DNA from: Haloarculaceae archaeon H-GB1-1 | Lineage (GTDB): Archaea > Halobacteriota > Halobacteria > Halobacteriales > Haloarculaceae | Assembly: GCA_029688825.1 (NCBI GenBank) | Contig: JARUKX010000010.1 | Span: forward strand, 32,989 to 96,988 | Direction: 5' to 3' | Length of the DNA stretch: 64,000 nt | In this document: positions 26,086 through 35,738 of the stretch, piece by piece | Numbering within the stretch: the first letter of the stretch is position 1 | Layout: each line of letters begins with the position of its first letter | Made by a program: the position numbers and the translations under genes | The notes under the pieces: generated by a model | Seen by the model: only the letters and a program-made list of their open reading frames with translations | Databases searched by the model: none | What the model was told of the DNA's origin: nothing

Positions 26086-26944
26086 AGTGAGTTAACGAGG
26101 GCGCCGACGATAAACGTCCATCGGACACGGTGGGTCGGCCACGACTCCACCCCAGTGGGCGTCTCCCCACGGCAGTCGCGACTGTACTCGGCACGGCGTC
26201 GCTCTCGATCACGGCTCGTAACGAAGTGTGTTTTTCAGACTCTTCTATCAGATTCCTTGACTTTGCGAGTCACGACCCTCGTTCGACGATCGCGAGCAGT
26301 TTCACTTATAATCTCGAAACCATATACACACCCCCTTCTATATTTATCATAGTTTCACATGTGTGGAGACCGCCGATGGCCCGACGAAACTGCGTTAGCG
26401 CCGTCGAGAGGTCGCGAGGGATCGTTTCGCCGCGCTGTCGTCCCGAACTGGACGATCACGCAAAGGGAGGTCGATTCCCCGCGACCGGAGCGTGTTGCGG
26501 CAGCAAGAAATTACATTCATAGTTATGTAACTGGTGGCTACTTTCGTCCGAATCCGCGTCCGCTGTCCGCGTCACGGAGCGTCGTTGAGCCCTCTCCAGC
26601 TCGTGTATGACGATATTATTTCTGTAATGGTCTGTTCGACGGACGCCGGACACCAGCCCGAACGCTCGTATCAGAGGATTCACAGTGGGGCGGAGACGTG
26701 GTGTGCGATAACAACCGACTCGATGGTACCAGGTCGAACACGCTCATATGGTTTCGATTTTATAACTAAACGACCCGAAAATGCGCCACATCGTGTCCAT
26801 TCGATACCATATGGTTGCCACGACGAACGGCCACCGCTCTCGACGTATCTGAAAACGCGCACGAACTCGCGTTGCTCGCCAGTCGCGGACCGAGGCAACG
26901 AGGGAAAAATCGAATGTCGACCGAAACCGTCCGCGCGGATCAGT
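26086..26944. other. long AT-rich gene-free region
   Basis: 859 nt between the start of the SDR and the stop of the flavoprotein gene, both leftward. It is clearly poorer in GC than its surroundings (for example 26220-26380 and 26480-26800), with several TATA-like and CATATG motifs, including the palindrome ACCATATGGT near 26807. Open frames crossing it on the plus strand are antisense extensions of the flavoprotein gene and lack haloarchaeal composition. I see no gene; it may be regulatory or a decayed insertion. Confidence 0.5.
26109..26116 (-). promoter_or_regulatory. TATA-like box for SDR-b copy 2
   Basis: GATAAACG on the plus strand lies 24-31 nt before the start at 26085, matching the box before the paralogue at 15886-16674. 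Confidence 0.45.
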
Positions 26945-29446
26945 TCACCGGTCCGATTCGGGGTCGTAGGCGGGATCCTCGACGACGGTGGCCGCGTAGC
27001 GGTCGTCCTGGTAGCGGACGTCGAGCGAGGTTCCTGGCTCGGTGTACTCCTGCGGGAGGTATCCGTAGACGATGCACTGGTCGATGGAGTAGCCGTAGTC
27101 GGCGCTCGTGGCGTAGCCGAGACAGTCGTCGCCGTCGAGGATGGGCATACCCCCGCTGACGATGACGCCCGGTTCGTCGAGGGTGAGGCAGGTCAGGTGC
27201 TGGTCGACGTCGTCCTTCGCCGCTTCGAGCGCGTCGCGGCCGACGAAATCGGTGTCGAGGTCGACGGTGAAGCCCAGGCCCGCCTCGTAGGGGTCGTACT
27301 CCGAGCGGATGTCGCCTCCGTAGAGCCGGAAGCCGCTCTCGATGCGGAGCGTGTTCAGCGCGTCCGTCCCCATCGGAACGACGTCGTGGTCCTGGGCGCT
27401 CTCGTAGAGGACCTCCCAGAGTCGCTCGCCGTACTCGGTCGGGGTGTGCAGCTCCCACCCCTCCTCGCCGGCGTAAGAGATGTTGAGCGCGACCGTCGGG
27501 ACGCTGTCGACAGCGATCTCCTGGGCGGTGAACGAGGGGAAGGCGTCCTCGCTCAGGTCGGCGTCGGTGAGCGGTTCGAGCACGTCGCGAGCGTTCGGGC
27601 CCCAGACGGCGACCCCGCTCTGGCCGGACGAGCGGTCGACGACCGTCGCGTCGTACCCCTCGGCGCGGTCGCGGATGACGCTGAGCTGGTTCGACCCGTT
27701 GGCTCCGCCGCTGCCCATGACGCGGAAGTGGTTCTCGCCGAGGCGCGCGACGGGCATGTCGCCGAGGATGCCGCCGCTCTCGTCGACGAGGAGCGTGTAG
27801 GTGACGCGCCCGACGTCCGTGTCGACGTCGTTCGTGAACGTCCGCTGGACGACCTCGGCGGCGTCCGGGCCGCGGACTTCGATGGGGGTCAGCGAGGAGA
27901 CGTCGAACAGTCCGCCGCGGTCGCGCACGGCCTGGTGTTCGGCTCCCGAGATGGGCGACCAGTACTGACCGAGCCAGCCGTCGCGCTCCGGAACGTCGTA
28001 CTCCTCGAGCAGGTCCGCGTTGGACTCGAACCAGCGCGGCCGTTCCCAGCCGTCGCTGTTGACGAAGTCCGCGCCGAGTTCCTCGTGGTGCTGGTAGAAC
28101 GGGCTCCTGCGCAGGTGGCGGTTGGTGCTGCTCGGCTCGCGCGGGTGGACGACGTCGTAGACGGTCTCGTAGTTCTCGCGCCCGCGCGTCCAGACGAAGT
28201 TGTGGACGCTGGAGTGGGGCTGGAAGCGCTCGATCTCGGTGCCGTAGCGGGGCAGGTCGGTCTCGCCCTCCTCCATCAGGTCGGCGATGATCTTCCCCGC
28301 GCCGCCGGAGTGGGTGATCCAGATGGCGGCCGCGACCCAGAGGTCGTCGACGTTCGGTGCTTCGCCGAGGATGGGCATCCCGTCGATGGAGAACGAGAAG
28401 ATGCCGTTGAACGCCCGGTCGAAGTCGGCGTCTTCGAGTTGCGGGTAGAGGTCGGTCGCCTCCTCCCACGCCGAGGAGAAGTCCTCCTCGGTGAACTCCG
28501 CGGACGCGGGCATCTCGTAGTCCTCCGTGCGCGTGTGCTCCGCGCCGACGGCGTAGCCGTTCAGGAGCGGGTGGCGCATCGCGTCTTCGTGGTCCGGGAG
28601 GTCGAACGCGTCGACAAGCCGCGCCTCGTGGTCGTAGCTGCCGATGCCGATGCCCTCGCCGTACTGGTGGAAGTACAGCGACGCCTCCTGGTGGCGCAGT
28701 CCGCAGTCCTCGGTCTCCTTCGTCTCGCCTTCGAGTTCGTCGATGGCCTCGGTGACGACGTACTGGTGCTCGCAGGGGACCAGCGGGATGTCGACGTCGA
28801 CCATCTCCTCGACGAGCGGCGACCAGATGTTCGTCGCCATGAGGACGCGCTCGGCCTCGATGGTACCCTGGTCGGTCACGACGCTGTCGACGCTGCCGTC
28901 CGAGGTTTCGACGTCGACGACCTCGACTCGCTCGTGGAAGGTCGCGTTGCGCGACTCCGACTCCTCGACGAGAGTCTCCAGGAGTTCGAGCGTCTGGATC
29001 TGTCCGTCGCCGGGCACGAAGTAGCCGCCGACGAGCTTGTCGGTGTCGACGAGCTTGTTGTACTCGCCGACCTCCTCGGGCGTGAGGAGTTCGGGGCCTT
29101 CGATGCCGTAGGCGGTCGCGTGGTCGTACTTGCGCTTGATGTACTCCCACTGGCTCTGCGAGCGGGCGACTTCGAGCGACCCGCCGGCGTCGAAGCGGCC
29201 GAGGTCCGAGTAGAGGTCGCGGCCGTACTTCGCGAGCGACGCCATCGTCTTGTTGGCGTTCGACTGGCGCAGTCCGCCGGGAGCGTGGAGGGTGGACCCA
29301 CCTGCTTCGGGGATCGGACCTTTGTCGAGCACCGTTACTGGCTCGTCCGTGAGTTCCGTCAGATGATACGCTGCGCTGCAACCGATGATTCCTGCCCCGA
29401 CGATGACTGTGTGTGATTCAGCCGGGGGACTGCCATCTTCAACCAT
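26945..29446 (-). CDS. dimethylglycine/sarcosine dehydrogenase-like flavoprotein with GcvT domain
   Basis: 833-residue two-part enzyme. The N-terminal half is a DAO-type FAD oxidoreductase with the dinucleotide motif GAGIIG (17-22) and a STLHAPG segment in which H54 matches the His that binds FAD covalently in dimethylglycine dehydrogenase. From about 430 on it resembles glycine cleavage T protein (folate-binding and C-terminal domains). Family members oxidise an N-methyl group and pass the one-carbon unit to tetrahydrofolate. Length agrees with the family (about 830-860). It is divergent from the corrinoid protein gene, which links oxidative and corrinoid demethylation. Confidence 0.87.
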   Translation of the reverse strand: MVEDGSPPAESHTVIVGAGIIGCSAAYHLTELTDEPVTVLDKGPIPEAGGSTLHAPGGLRQSNANKTMASLAKYGRDLYSDLGRFDAGGSLEVARSQSQWEYIKRKYDHATAYGIEGPELLTPEEVGEYNKLVDTDKLVGGYFVPGDGQIQTLELLETLVEESESRNATFHERVEVVDVETSDGSVDSVVTDQGTIEAERVLMATNIWSPLVEEMVDVDIPLVPCEHQYVVTEAIDELEGETKETEDCGLRHQEASLYFHQYGEGIGIGSYDHEARLVDAFDLPDHEDAMRHPLLNGYAVGAEHTRTEDYEMPASAEFTEEDFSSAWEEATDLYPQLEDADFDRAFNGIFSFSIDGMPILGEAPNVDDLWVAAAIWITHSGGAGKIIADLMEEGETDLPRYGTEIERFQPHSSVHNFVWTRGRENYETVYDVVHPREPSSTNRHLRRSPFYQHHEELGADFVNSDGWERPRWFESNADLLEEYDVPERDGWLGQYWSPISGAEHQAVRDRGGLFDVSSLTPIEVRGPDAAEVVQRTFTNDVDTDVGRVTYTLLVDESGGILGDMPVARLGENHFRVMGSGGANGSNQLSVIRDRAEGYDATVVDRSSGQSGVAVWGPNARDVLEPLTDADLSEDAFPSFTAQEIAVDSVPTVALNISYAGEEGWELHTPTEYGERLWEVLYESAQDHDVVPMGTDALNTLRIESGFRLYGGDIRSEYDPYEAGLGFTVDLDTDFVGRDALEAAKDDVDQHLTCLTLDEPGVIVSGGMPILDGDDCLGYATSADYGYSIDQCIVYGYLPQEYTEPGTSLDVRYQDDRYAATVVEDPAYDPESDR

Positions 29447-29470
29447 ACACCATTAGAACCCGTCCATCGG

Positions 29471-29479
29471 CTTATAAAT
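29471..29479 (-). promoter_or_regulatory. TATA-like box
   Basis: CTTATAAAT on the plus strand lies 25-33 nt before the flavoprotein start at 29446. Confidence 0.5.
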
Positions 29480-29665
29480 CTGCCGACGCGTACGACCCGC
29501 GTGCACGGAACCGCCGCGCACTCGGGGCGGACTGTCCTCACGAAAAATGGCCGTTTCGTCGGTGTGGATCTCCGGTTCGATTCGACGGGGCGTCGCCACC
29601 GTACCATGTCACATCCAAGACTTACCCTCCGACTGGCCGTACGTCTTGGCGAGTGAAACTCACCC

Positions 29666-30415
29666 ATGACTGACGACGAACGCGACGACTTTCTGGACCA
29701 GGCCGACGAATCACGCTTCGCGGACGTCGAAGACCCTCTGATTCGCAAAATCGCGGAAGCAGTCGACGACCTCGACGAGGACAAAGTCGCCGAGCTGACC
29801 CAGCAGGCGATCGACGAGGAGAAACCACCGCTCGACATCCTCCAGCGCGGGCTGACGAACGGCGTGAAGACGGTCGGCGACAAGTTCGGCCGCGGTGAAG
29901 TCTTCCTGCCCGAACTGGCGATGGCGGCCGACGCGATGAAGGCCGGCGTCGAACTGGTCGACCCGCTCCTCGCGGAGATGGAGATCGCCGAAGAGGACGA
30001 GGCGGGACTGTTCGTCATCGGCACCGTCGACGAGGACATCCACAACATCGGGAAGAACATCGTCGTCACGATGCTCAAAGCGAACGGCTTCGACGTCATC
30101 GACCTCGGCGTCGAGGTGCCGAACGAGAAATTCGTCGAGGCGGTCGACGAGCACGACCCCGACATCCTCGGTATGTCGGCGCTGATGACGATGACGATGG
30201 ACCACCAGGCGGAGGTCGTCGACCTCCTCGAAGAGAAGGGCCTGCGAGTCAACGTGAAGGTCATGGTCGGCGGCGCACCGACCTCCCCGGAGTGGCGCGA
30301 TGAGATCGGTGCCGACGGCTACGGCGACAACGCCGACGCCGCCGTGAAGCGAGCGAAGAACCTCCTCGAAGAGGCCCGCGCGGAAGGTGCGGAACCGGCT
30401 GAGTCGGCGCAGTGA
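29666..30415 (+). CDS. methyltransferase corrinoid-binding protein (MtbC/MttC type)
   Basis: 249-residue cobalamin carrier. Residues about 22-108 form the helical cap domain (GLTNGVKTVGDKFGRGEVFLPEL) and about 112-238 the B12-binding Rossmann domain with D124-x-H126-x-x-G129 (DIHNIG, where His is the lower cobalt ligand), SAL at 171-173 and GG at 202-203. It carries a methyl group on cobalt between a substrate methyltransferase and a folate or other acceptor transferase. The likely partner is the MttB-family enzyme at 37150. The acidic tail after 235 is haloarchaeal. Confidence 0.92.
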   Translation: MTDDERDDFLDQADESRFADVEDPLIRKIAEAVDDLDEDKVAELTQQAIDEEKPPLDILQRGLTNGVKTVGDKFGRGEVFLPELAMAADAMKAGVELVDPLLAEMEIAEEDEAGLFVIGTVDEDIHNIGKNIVVTMLKANGFDVIDLGVEVPNEKFVEAVDEHDPDILGMSALMTMTMDHQAEVVDLLEEKGLRVNVKVMVGGAPTSPEWRDEIGADGYGDNADAAVKRAKNLLEEARAEGAEPAESAQ

Positions 30416-30534
30416 GCCGGTGACCGCGGTCCGAACGGGCGACCCGTCCGGGCAGTGGGCTCGACATCTGCGGTCGGCCGCGGACCGGTTCCCGACGTCG
30501 GCGGCGACCGACCCGAAATCGTTACAACACCGCT

Positions 30535-31554
30535 GTGTCACTCTCCACTGTGAAGCGTTACTACGACGTGCTGGCACTCCTCGGACTCATCCTCGTGCGG
30601 GGGCTGAGCTTCCCCGCGTTCGAGTTCGGTCTCGACGCGTTCCCGGTCCTGATGCTCACCGCGTTCCGACTCGACATCGCGGCCATCGTCCTGTTCGGGT
30701 ACGTTCTGGCAACCAACACCGATTGGCGACCGACGACCCGTGGCGACTACATCGCCATCGGGTCCGGTGGCATCGTGGCGTTCGCCTTGGCGAACGGCCT
30801 CTGGTCGATGGGCCAGGAGATGACCACGGCGACGTTCGCAGGGTTGATGGCCGGGCTGGTCCCCATCACGACGGCCGGGTTCTCGTGGGTCCTCTTACCG
30901 CGGGATCGTCTCTCTCCGCTCGGCGTCGTCGGACTGGGCGTCGGATTCGGCGGGGCGATGATTCTGATGCTCCCCGAGGGAGGGCTCCACTTCAGCCCGA
31001 CGCTCGTCGGCAAGCTGCTCGTCTTCGCCGGCGTCACGGCGGCGGGGCTCGGTGGCGTGTTGATTCGGTGGGCGACCCCCTCGCTCCCGGCGTCGAGCCA
31101 GGTCGCGTGGGCCATCTCCATCGGAGCGGTGCTGATTCACGCTACCAGCGTGGCCGTCGGTGAGTCCTTTGCTGCGGTCCATCTGACCCCGACAGGTATC
31201 GGTGCAGTTCTCTTCCTCGGCGTCGGTGTGAGCGCGTTCGGGCGGGTGCTCACCTTCTGGCTGCTGGGGCGTCGCTCCGCAATCGAGATCAGTCTGACGT
31301 CGTATCCCGCGCCCGTCATCGCAGCCGTCACGGGCTGGCTGCTGTTCGGCGACGAACTCACGGGCCGAATGGCCGTCGGGTTCGGCGTCGTCGTCGTCGG
31401 GTTCGCGCTCATCAAACGGGAGGCGCTCCGGAGGGAACTGCATCGTCTGACGGGGTCCAGGGGCGATGAACCGAGGTCGACCGATCCGTCTCCCGGCGAC
31501 GGCGCCGTCGCGGAGGACACGCCGTCCGAGTGCCGCTCGTCGGGCGACTCCTGA
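30535..31554 (+). CDS. EamA/DMT family transporter, copy 1
   Basis: 339-residue integral membrane protein with about ten hydrophobic segments in two EamA repeats, for example near SFPAFEFGLDAFPVLMLTAFR and GWLLFGDELTGR. The hydrophilic tail after about 300 is charged and probably cytoplasmic. The family exports or imports amino acids, amines and metabolites. A GTG start is used (30535; a second GTG at 30550 is possible). It lies 119 nt after the corrinoid protein gene and is followed by a paralogue, so the pair could be a heteromeric or duplicated transporter. Confidence 0.84.
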   Translation: MSLSTVKRYYDVLALLGLILVRGLSFPAFEFGLDAFPVLMLTAFRLDIAAIVLFGYVLATNTDWRPTTRGDYIAIGSGGIVAFALANGLWSMGQEMTTATFAGLMAGLVPITTAGFSWVLLPRDRLSPLGVVGLGVGFGGAMILMLPEGGLHFSPTLVGKLLVFAGVTAAGLGGVLIRWATPSLPASSQVAWAISIGAVLIHATSVAVGESFAAVHLTPTGIGAVLFLGVGVSAFGRVLTFWLLGRRSAIEISLTSYPAPVIAAVTGWLLFGDELTGRMAVGFGVVVVGFALIKREALRRELHRLTGSRGDEPRSTDPSPGDGAVAEDTPSECRSSGDS

Positions 31555-31617
31555 CGATTCAGTCGTCGCGAGCGGCCAAACGAAATAGTTTCGTCGTCCC
31601 ACGGTGACGGGTACGTC

Positions 31618-32532
31618 GTGCATCGGTACTCCATCCTGCTTGGCTTCGCCGTTCTCGTGCTCCTGAAGGGGTTGAGCTTCCCTGCCTTCGAGATCGGGCT
31701 GGCGTCGTTTCCGGTTCTCATGCTGGCAGCACTCCGCTACGACGTCGCGGTGGTCGTCCTGTTCGGCTACGTCCTGGCGACCGACACTGACCTGCGACCG
31801 ACGACGCGGGGCGACGTGGTGGCCATCCTCGCGGGCGGTGTGGTGAGCTTCACGGTCGCGACGGCCCTGTGGTCCGTCGGGCAGGAGATGACGTCGGCGA
31901 CGCTCTCGGGGCTGATGGCGAGCCTCGTCCCCATCATGACGGCGGCGTTCTCGTGGATTCTCCTCCCCGAGGATCGACTGACCGGGGTCGGGATTGCCGG
32001 CCTCGGCGTCGGCTTCCTCGGCGCACTCATCATCATGCTCCCGAGCGGTGGCCTCCAGTTCGGTCCGGGAGTGACTGGGAAGGTGTTGATGTTCGTCGGC
32101 GTCGCCGCGACCGCGCTCGCAGGTGTCCTGATTCGCTGGGCGCGACCGACGCTCCCCGCGGCGAGCCAGACCGCGTGGGCGATGCTCGTGGGGGCCGTGC
32201 TCCTTCACCTGGGAAGTTTCACGATGGGGGAGACCCTTGCGGACGTGACGCCGACTGTCGTGGGAATCGCCGCAGTGGTCTTCCTCGGTGCGGTGACGAG
32301 CGCCGTCGGACGGGGGCTCTTCTACTGGCTGCTGGGTCGTCGCTCGGCCATCGAGATCAGCCTCACGTCGTACGCCGCGCCCGTCATCGCCGCCGCGACG
32401 GGCTGGTTCCTGTTCGGCGACGAGGTCTCCAGCGGGATGGTCGTGGGCTTCGTCGTCGTCGTCTTGGGCTTCGTACTCGTCAAGCGACAGGCGGTCCGCA
32501 CGGAGTTTCTCCGGCTCGGCATCCTCGGGTGA
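31618..32532 (+). CDS. EamA/DMT family transporter, copy 2
   Basis: 304-residue paralogue of the previous gene with ten predicted spans and matching blocks (KGLSFPAFEIGL, GRRSAIEISLTSY, LFGDEV). GTG start at 31618 with a TATA-like AAATAG about 30 nt upstream, so it can be transcribed separately from copy 1. It lacks copy 1's charged tail. Cargo unknown; location within the methylamine-type cluster suggests a nitrogen compound. Confidence 0.84.
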   Translation: MHRYSILLGFAVLVLLKGLSFPAFEIGLASFPVLMLAALRYDVAVVVLFGYVLATDTDLRPTTRGDVVAILAGGVVSFTVATALWSVGQEMTSATLSGLMASLVPIMTAAFSWILLPEDRLTGVGIAGLGVGFLGALIIMLPSGGLQFGPGVTGKVLMFVGVAATALAGVLIRWARPTLPAASQTAWAMLVGAVLLHLGSFTMGETLADVTPTVVGIAAVVFLGAVTSAVGRGLFYWLLGRRSAIEISLTSYAAPVIAAATGWFLFGDEVSSGMVVGFVVVVLGFVLVKRQAVRTEFLRLGILG

Positions 32533-32603
32533 GCCACTGGGAGAGCCGCTGATCGCCCGCGAAACCGAAACACCGATGCCACCCGACTGTACATCGTGAA
32601 CGT

Positions 32604-33842
32604 ATGGCGAGCAAGCTGGAGTTCTATTCGCTGTATCTGACTCGGTTCGTCGACAATCTCGGATACGTCGCCATCCTCACGCTTCTGCCTGCGTACATCA
32701 ATCTGCTCGACCCGTCCGGGGTCGCTATCGGGGTGTTCGTCAGTGCGCTGGGCATCGGGCGCACCGTCGCGGGCGTACCGCTGGGGTGGGCGGCGGACCG
32801 ATACGACAAACGGGCGCTGCTGCTCGGGTCGCTTGTCGTCAGCGCGCTGGCGTTCGTCGTGTACGGGCTCGTCGAGACGACGACCGGACTCATCGTCGCG
32901 CGGACCATTCAGGGGCTGGGCTCGGTCGGGGCTGGAATGGTCGCGCTCGCGCTCGTCGGCGAACTCGCTCCCGAGACGGAACGCGCGAACTACATCGGGA
33001 AGTTCAACGCGTGGCGACTCGCGGCGGGCATCGTCGGGACGCTGGGCGTCGGTGCCGTGTTCGAGTACACTGGATTCACGCCCATCTTCGCCGTGCTCAT
33101 CGCGCTCGGCCTGCTCGCGATGGCCGGCATCTGGTGGTCAATCGACGCCGACGAGACCACGGTGGAGGGGATCGCCTACTTCGACCTCGCAGTGAACAGG
33201 CGCATCCTGACCATCTCGAGTTTCCGGGTCCAGTACGCCGTTGCGATGACGCTTGTCCAGACGTGGATTCCGATCTACGTCGGGGTGACCGTCGCGAAGG
33301 GCGGCCTCGGGCTCGCGTCCATCGCGGTCGGGGCCGTCCTCGCGGCCGAGAAGGTGACGAACATGCTCTTCCAGCCGTACACGGGCGGTCTCTCGGACAG
33401 GTACGGCCGTGCGCTGTTCATCTTCGTCGGTGGCGGCGTCTACGGGCTCGTCGCGCTCGTGATCCCCTTCACGCCTGCGCTCGGCGTGCTGGCTCCACTC
33501 ACGCTGACGATTCCGCTCTTCGGGACGCTCCCGCCCGTGTTCTTCGTCGCGCTCGCACTGAACGCACTCCTCGGCGTCGCGGACAGCTTTCGGGAGCCGG
33601 CGAGCATGGCGCTGTTCGCGGACGAGGGCAAGGGAAGCGGTATCACGAGCAGCTTCGGTATCCGGGGCATCGTCTGGCGGCCGGGGGCGATCCTCGCGCC
33701 GCTCGTCGGCGGCTACGTCATGTCCACGTACGGTATCGACTGGGTGTTCTACATCGGCGGTGTCGCGGCACTGAGCGGCATCCTCGTCTTCTACGGTGTC
33801 CTCTCCGTTCGCCACGGTCCCCGGGCGCTCAGGCAGTGGTGA
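32604..33842 (+). CDS. major facilitator superfamily transporter
   Basis: 412-residue membrane protein with about twelve hydrophobic segments. The MFS loop motif appears as GWAADRYDKR between helices 2 and 3 and again as GGLSDRYGRA in the second half. It starts MASKLEFYSLYLTRF. Together with the two EamA genes it gives three secondary transporters in a row beside the corrinoid protein gene. Substrate and direction of transport are not evident. Confidence 0.88.
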   Translation: MASKLEFYSLYLTRFVDNLGYVAILTLLPAYINLLDPSGVAIGVFVSALGIGRTVAGVPLGWAADRYDKRALLLGSLVVSALAFVVYGLVETTTGLIVARTIQGLGSVGAGMVALALVGELAPETERANYIGKFNAWRLAAGIVGTLGVGAVFEYTGFTPIFAVLIALGLLAMAGIWWSIDADETTVEGIAYFDLAVNRRILTISSFRVQYAVAMTLVQTWIPIYVGVTVAKGGLGLASIAVGAVLAAEKVTNMLFQPYTGGLSDRYGRALFIFVGGGVYGLVALVIPFTPALGVLAPLTLTIPLFGTLPPVFFVALALNALLGVADSFREPASMALFADEGKGSGITSSFGIRGIVWRPGAILAPLVGGYVMSTYGIDWVFYIGGVAALSGILVFYGVLSVRHGPRALRQW

Positions 33843-33978
33843 GCGTCGGATGGCACTGATCTCTCCTCGTCCGTGTGCTCCTGTCCGGCCGAAGCCGGCG
33901 TGGTGAACGAGCGGTGGCGGGACCGAAATGGCGTGTCGATGCCGTGCGGTTCGGATTTCGACGCCCTGGGACCCAAGA

Positions 33979-33988
33979 TATTAAATAT
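33979..33988 (+). promoter_or_regulatory. TATA-like box
   Basis: TATTAAATAT lies 20-29 nt before the ATG at 34008 and is a strong match to a haloarchaeal TATA box. It supports 34008 as the start over more upstream codons. Confidence 0.55.
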
Positions 33989-34007
33989 GAGGGTGATAAA
34001 TAGACCT

Positions 34008-35738
34008 ATGGAAATGCGAAAGAGCACCAGGAGTGTCGAGGGTGTACCAGCGGGTTCCTCGGACAAATCGCGGCGTACGTATCTGAAATTGCTCGGAGCC
34101 GGCGGCCTTGCCGGCCTCGCTGGCTGCCAGGGAGGCGGCTCTTCGAATGACGGAACGGCGACTGATTCGAGCGGTGGCGACACCACCACGCACGACTCCG
34201 GTGGCGACGATTCGGGCGAGGAACTCTACGGCGGGACCATCAGAATCGCCATTCCGCAGACGCTGAACAATCTGCACCCGATGAAGGGCGTCTCGGCGAC
34301 GGACTACGCGTTCGCCGAGGTCATGTACTCCCGGCTGACCGTCCTACACCCGGACGACACGACGGCCCAGCCCGACCTGGCGACGGACTGGGAAGCCAAC
34401 AACAACGTCGACGAGTGGACGTTCATGCTCAACGAGGACGCGACGTTCGTCGGCGGCGACCCGGTCACCGCATCGGACGTCGCGGCGACCGTCGACTACA
34501 TGATGAACGACGATGAACTCCCGACCGCGGATCGCTTCCTCGGCGGGGCGACCGGAGCCGACGTCGTCGACGAGAAAACGGTCACCATCAACCTCGACGG
34601 ACCGGACACCGAGTATCCACGCCGAATCAGCGAGACGGGGAGTTCGTTCAACATCGTCCCGAAAAGTGTCATCGACGACGACCCGAGCAAGATGTCCGAT
34701 AGGAGTTTCGGCAGCGGACCGTTCACGCTCAAAGAGAAGTCCGGCGGGAACAAGTACGTCTTCGACGCCCGCGACGACTACTGGGGCGTCGACGAGGACG
34801 GCGACGAGATTCCGTACGTCGACCAGATGGCCATGACTGTCGTGAGCGACTCGCTCGCGGCCACCAACGGGCTCGTCGACCAGCGCTACGACGCCGTGCT
34901 ACAGGCGGACCCGACGATGAAGTCTCGCTACGAGCAGGGCGAGCAGACCCAGATGTACAGCCACGAGTCGATGGAGCTCATCAACATCCTGCTCAACACT
35001 GACATCGAGCCGTTCGACAACCCCAACGTCCGCAAGGCGCTCAAGTACGCGATGGACAAAGAGGCGATGCTCGAAGCCATCGAGGGCCGCGGCTCGTTGG
35101 GCTACCACCACTCGGTGTCGCCGCTCCACAAGCTGTACGCCGACGACATCGACGACCCGTTCGGGGACACGGCCCAGCCGGAGAAAGCCCGCGCCCTGCT
35201 CGAGGAGGAGGGCTACTCCGGCGACACGCTGCTCGAGCTCCCGACGCTGCCCTTTTCGAAGGGAAGCACGCCCGAGAAGGAGCCGCAGGCGCAGTTGTTC
35301 CAGCAACAGATGGCCGCCGCGGGCATCGAGTTCGACCTGCAGCTCATCACGACCGACACCTGGCTGACGGACTACTGGAACAAGGACGAAGCGTGGTACT
35401 TCAGCGGTTGGGCGGCGCGCGCGGTCGAGACCTCAGTTCTGGAACTCGGCTTCCACAGCGAGTCCAGCTGGAACTCCGCGCGATTCGACAACGCCGAGTA
35501 CGACAAGCACCTCGAAGCGGCGATGAACGCGACCGACATGGAGACGAAGCGGAAGGAACTGAAGGAGGCCCAGCAGATCCTGCACGTGGACGGGCCGTGG
35601 CTCGTCACCACGTTCGTCAACATCTTCGGCGCGTGGAACGACTACGTGAAAGACGTCGAACTCCCCTTCACGAACGAGCGGTCGTACCACCACGACGCGC
35701 GACTCACCGAAGACGCGCCGATGGGTCCATCTCCCTGA
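34008..35738 (+). CDS. ABC importer substrate-binding lipoprotein (Dpp/Opp family), copy 2
   Basis: 576-residue paralogue of the lipoprotein at 14014. Leader: twin Arg at 22-23 (SRRTYLK) and lipobox LAGC with C40, so Tat-exported and lipid-anchored. A Ser/Gly/Asp/Thr-rich linker (about 41-75) precedes the solute-binding fold. Blocks such as YSRLT, DDTTA, ESMELIN and QILH are shared with copy 1. No permease or ATPase genes are adjacent; the importer at 21331-25240 is the only candidate in view. It is followed by 326 nt without a gene. Confidence 0.9.
   Translation: MEMRKSTRSVEGVPAGSSDKSRRTYLKLLGAGGLAGLAGCQGGGSSNDGTATDSSGGDTTTHDSGGDDSGEELYGGTIRIAIPQTLNNLHPMKGVSATDYAFAEVMYSRLTVLHPDDTTAQPDLATDWEANNNVDEWTFMLNEDATFVGGDPVTASDVAATVDYMMNDDELPTADRFLGGATGADVVDEKTVTINLDGPDTEYPRRISETGSSFNIVPKSVIDDDPSKMSDRSFGSGPFTLKEKSGGNKYVFDARDDYWGVDEDGDEIPYVDQMAMTVVSDSLAATNGLVDQRYDAVLQADPTMKSRYEQGEQTQMYSHESMELINILLNTDIEPFDNPNVRKALKYAMDKEAMLEAIEGRGSLGYHHSVSPLHKLYADDIDDPFGDTAQPEKARALLEEEGYSGDTLLELPTLPFSKGSTPEKEPQAQLFQQQMAAAGIEFDLQLITTDTWLTDYWNKDEAWYFSGWAARAVETSVLELGFHSESSWNSARFDNAEYDKHLEAAMNATDMETKRKELKEAQQILHVDGPWLVTTFVNIFGAWNDYVKDVELPFTNERSYHHDARLTEDAPMGPSP

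Noticed and set aside
26534..29416. 960-residue open frame on the plus strand
   Set aside because: It is antisense to the flavoprotein gene, Val/Asp/Arg-rich without any domain, a common artefact in GC-rich genomes.
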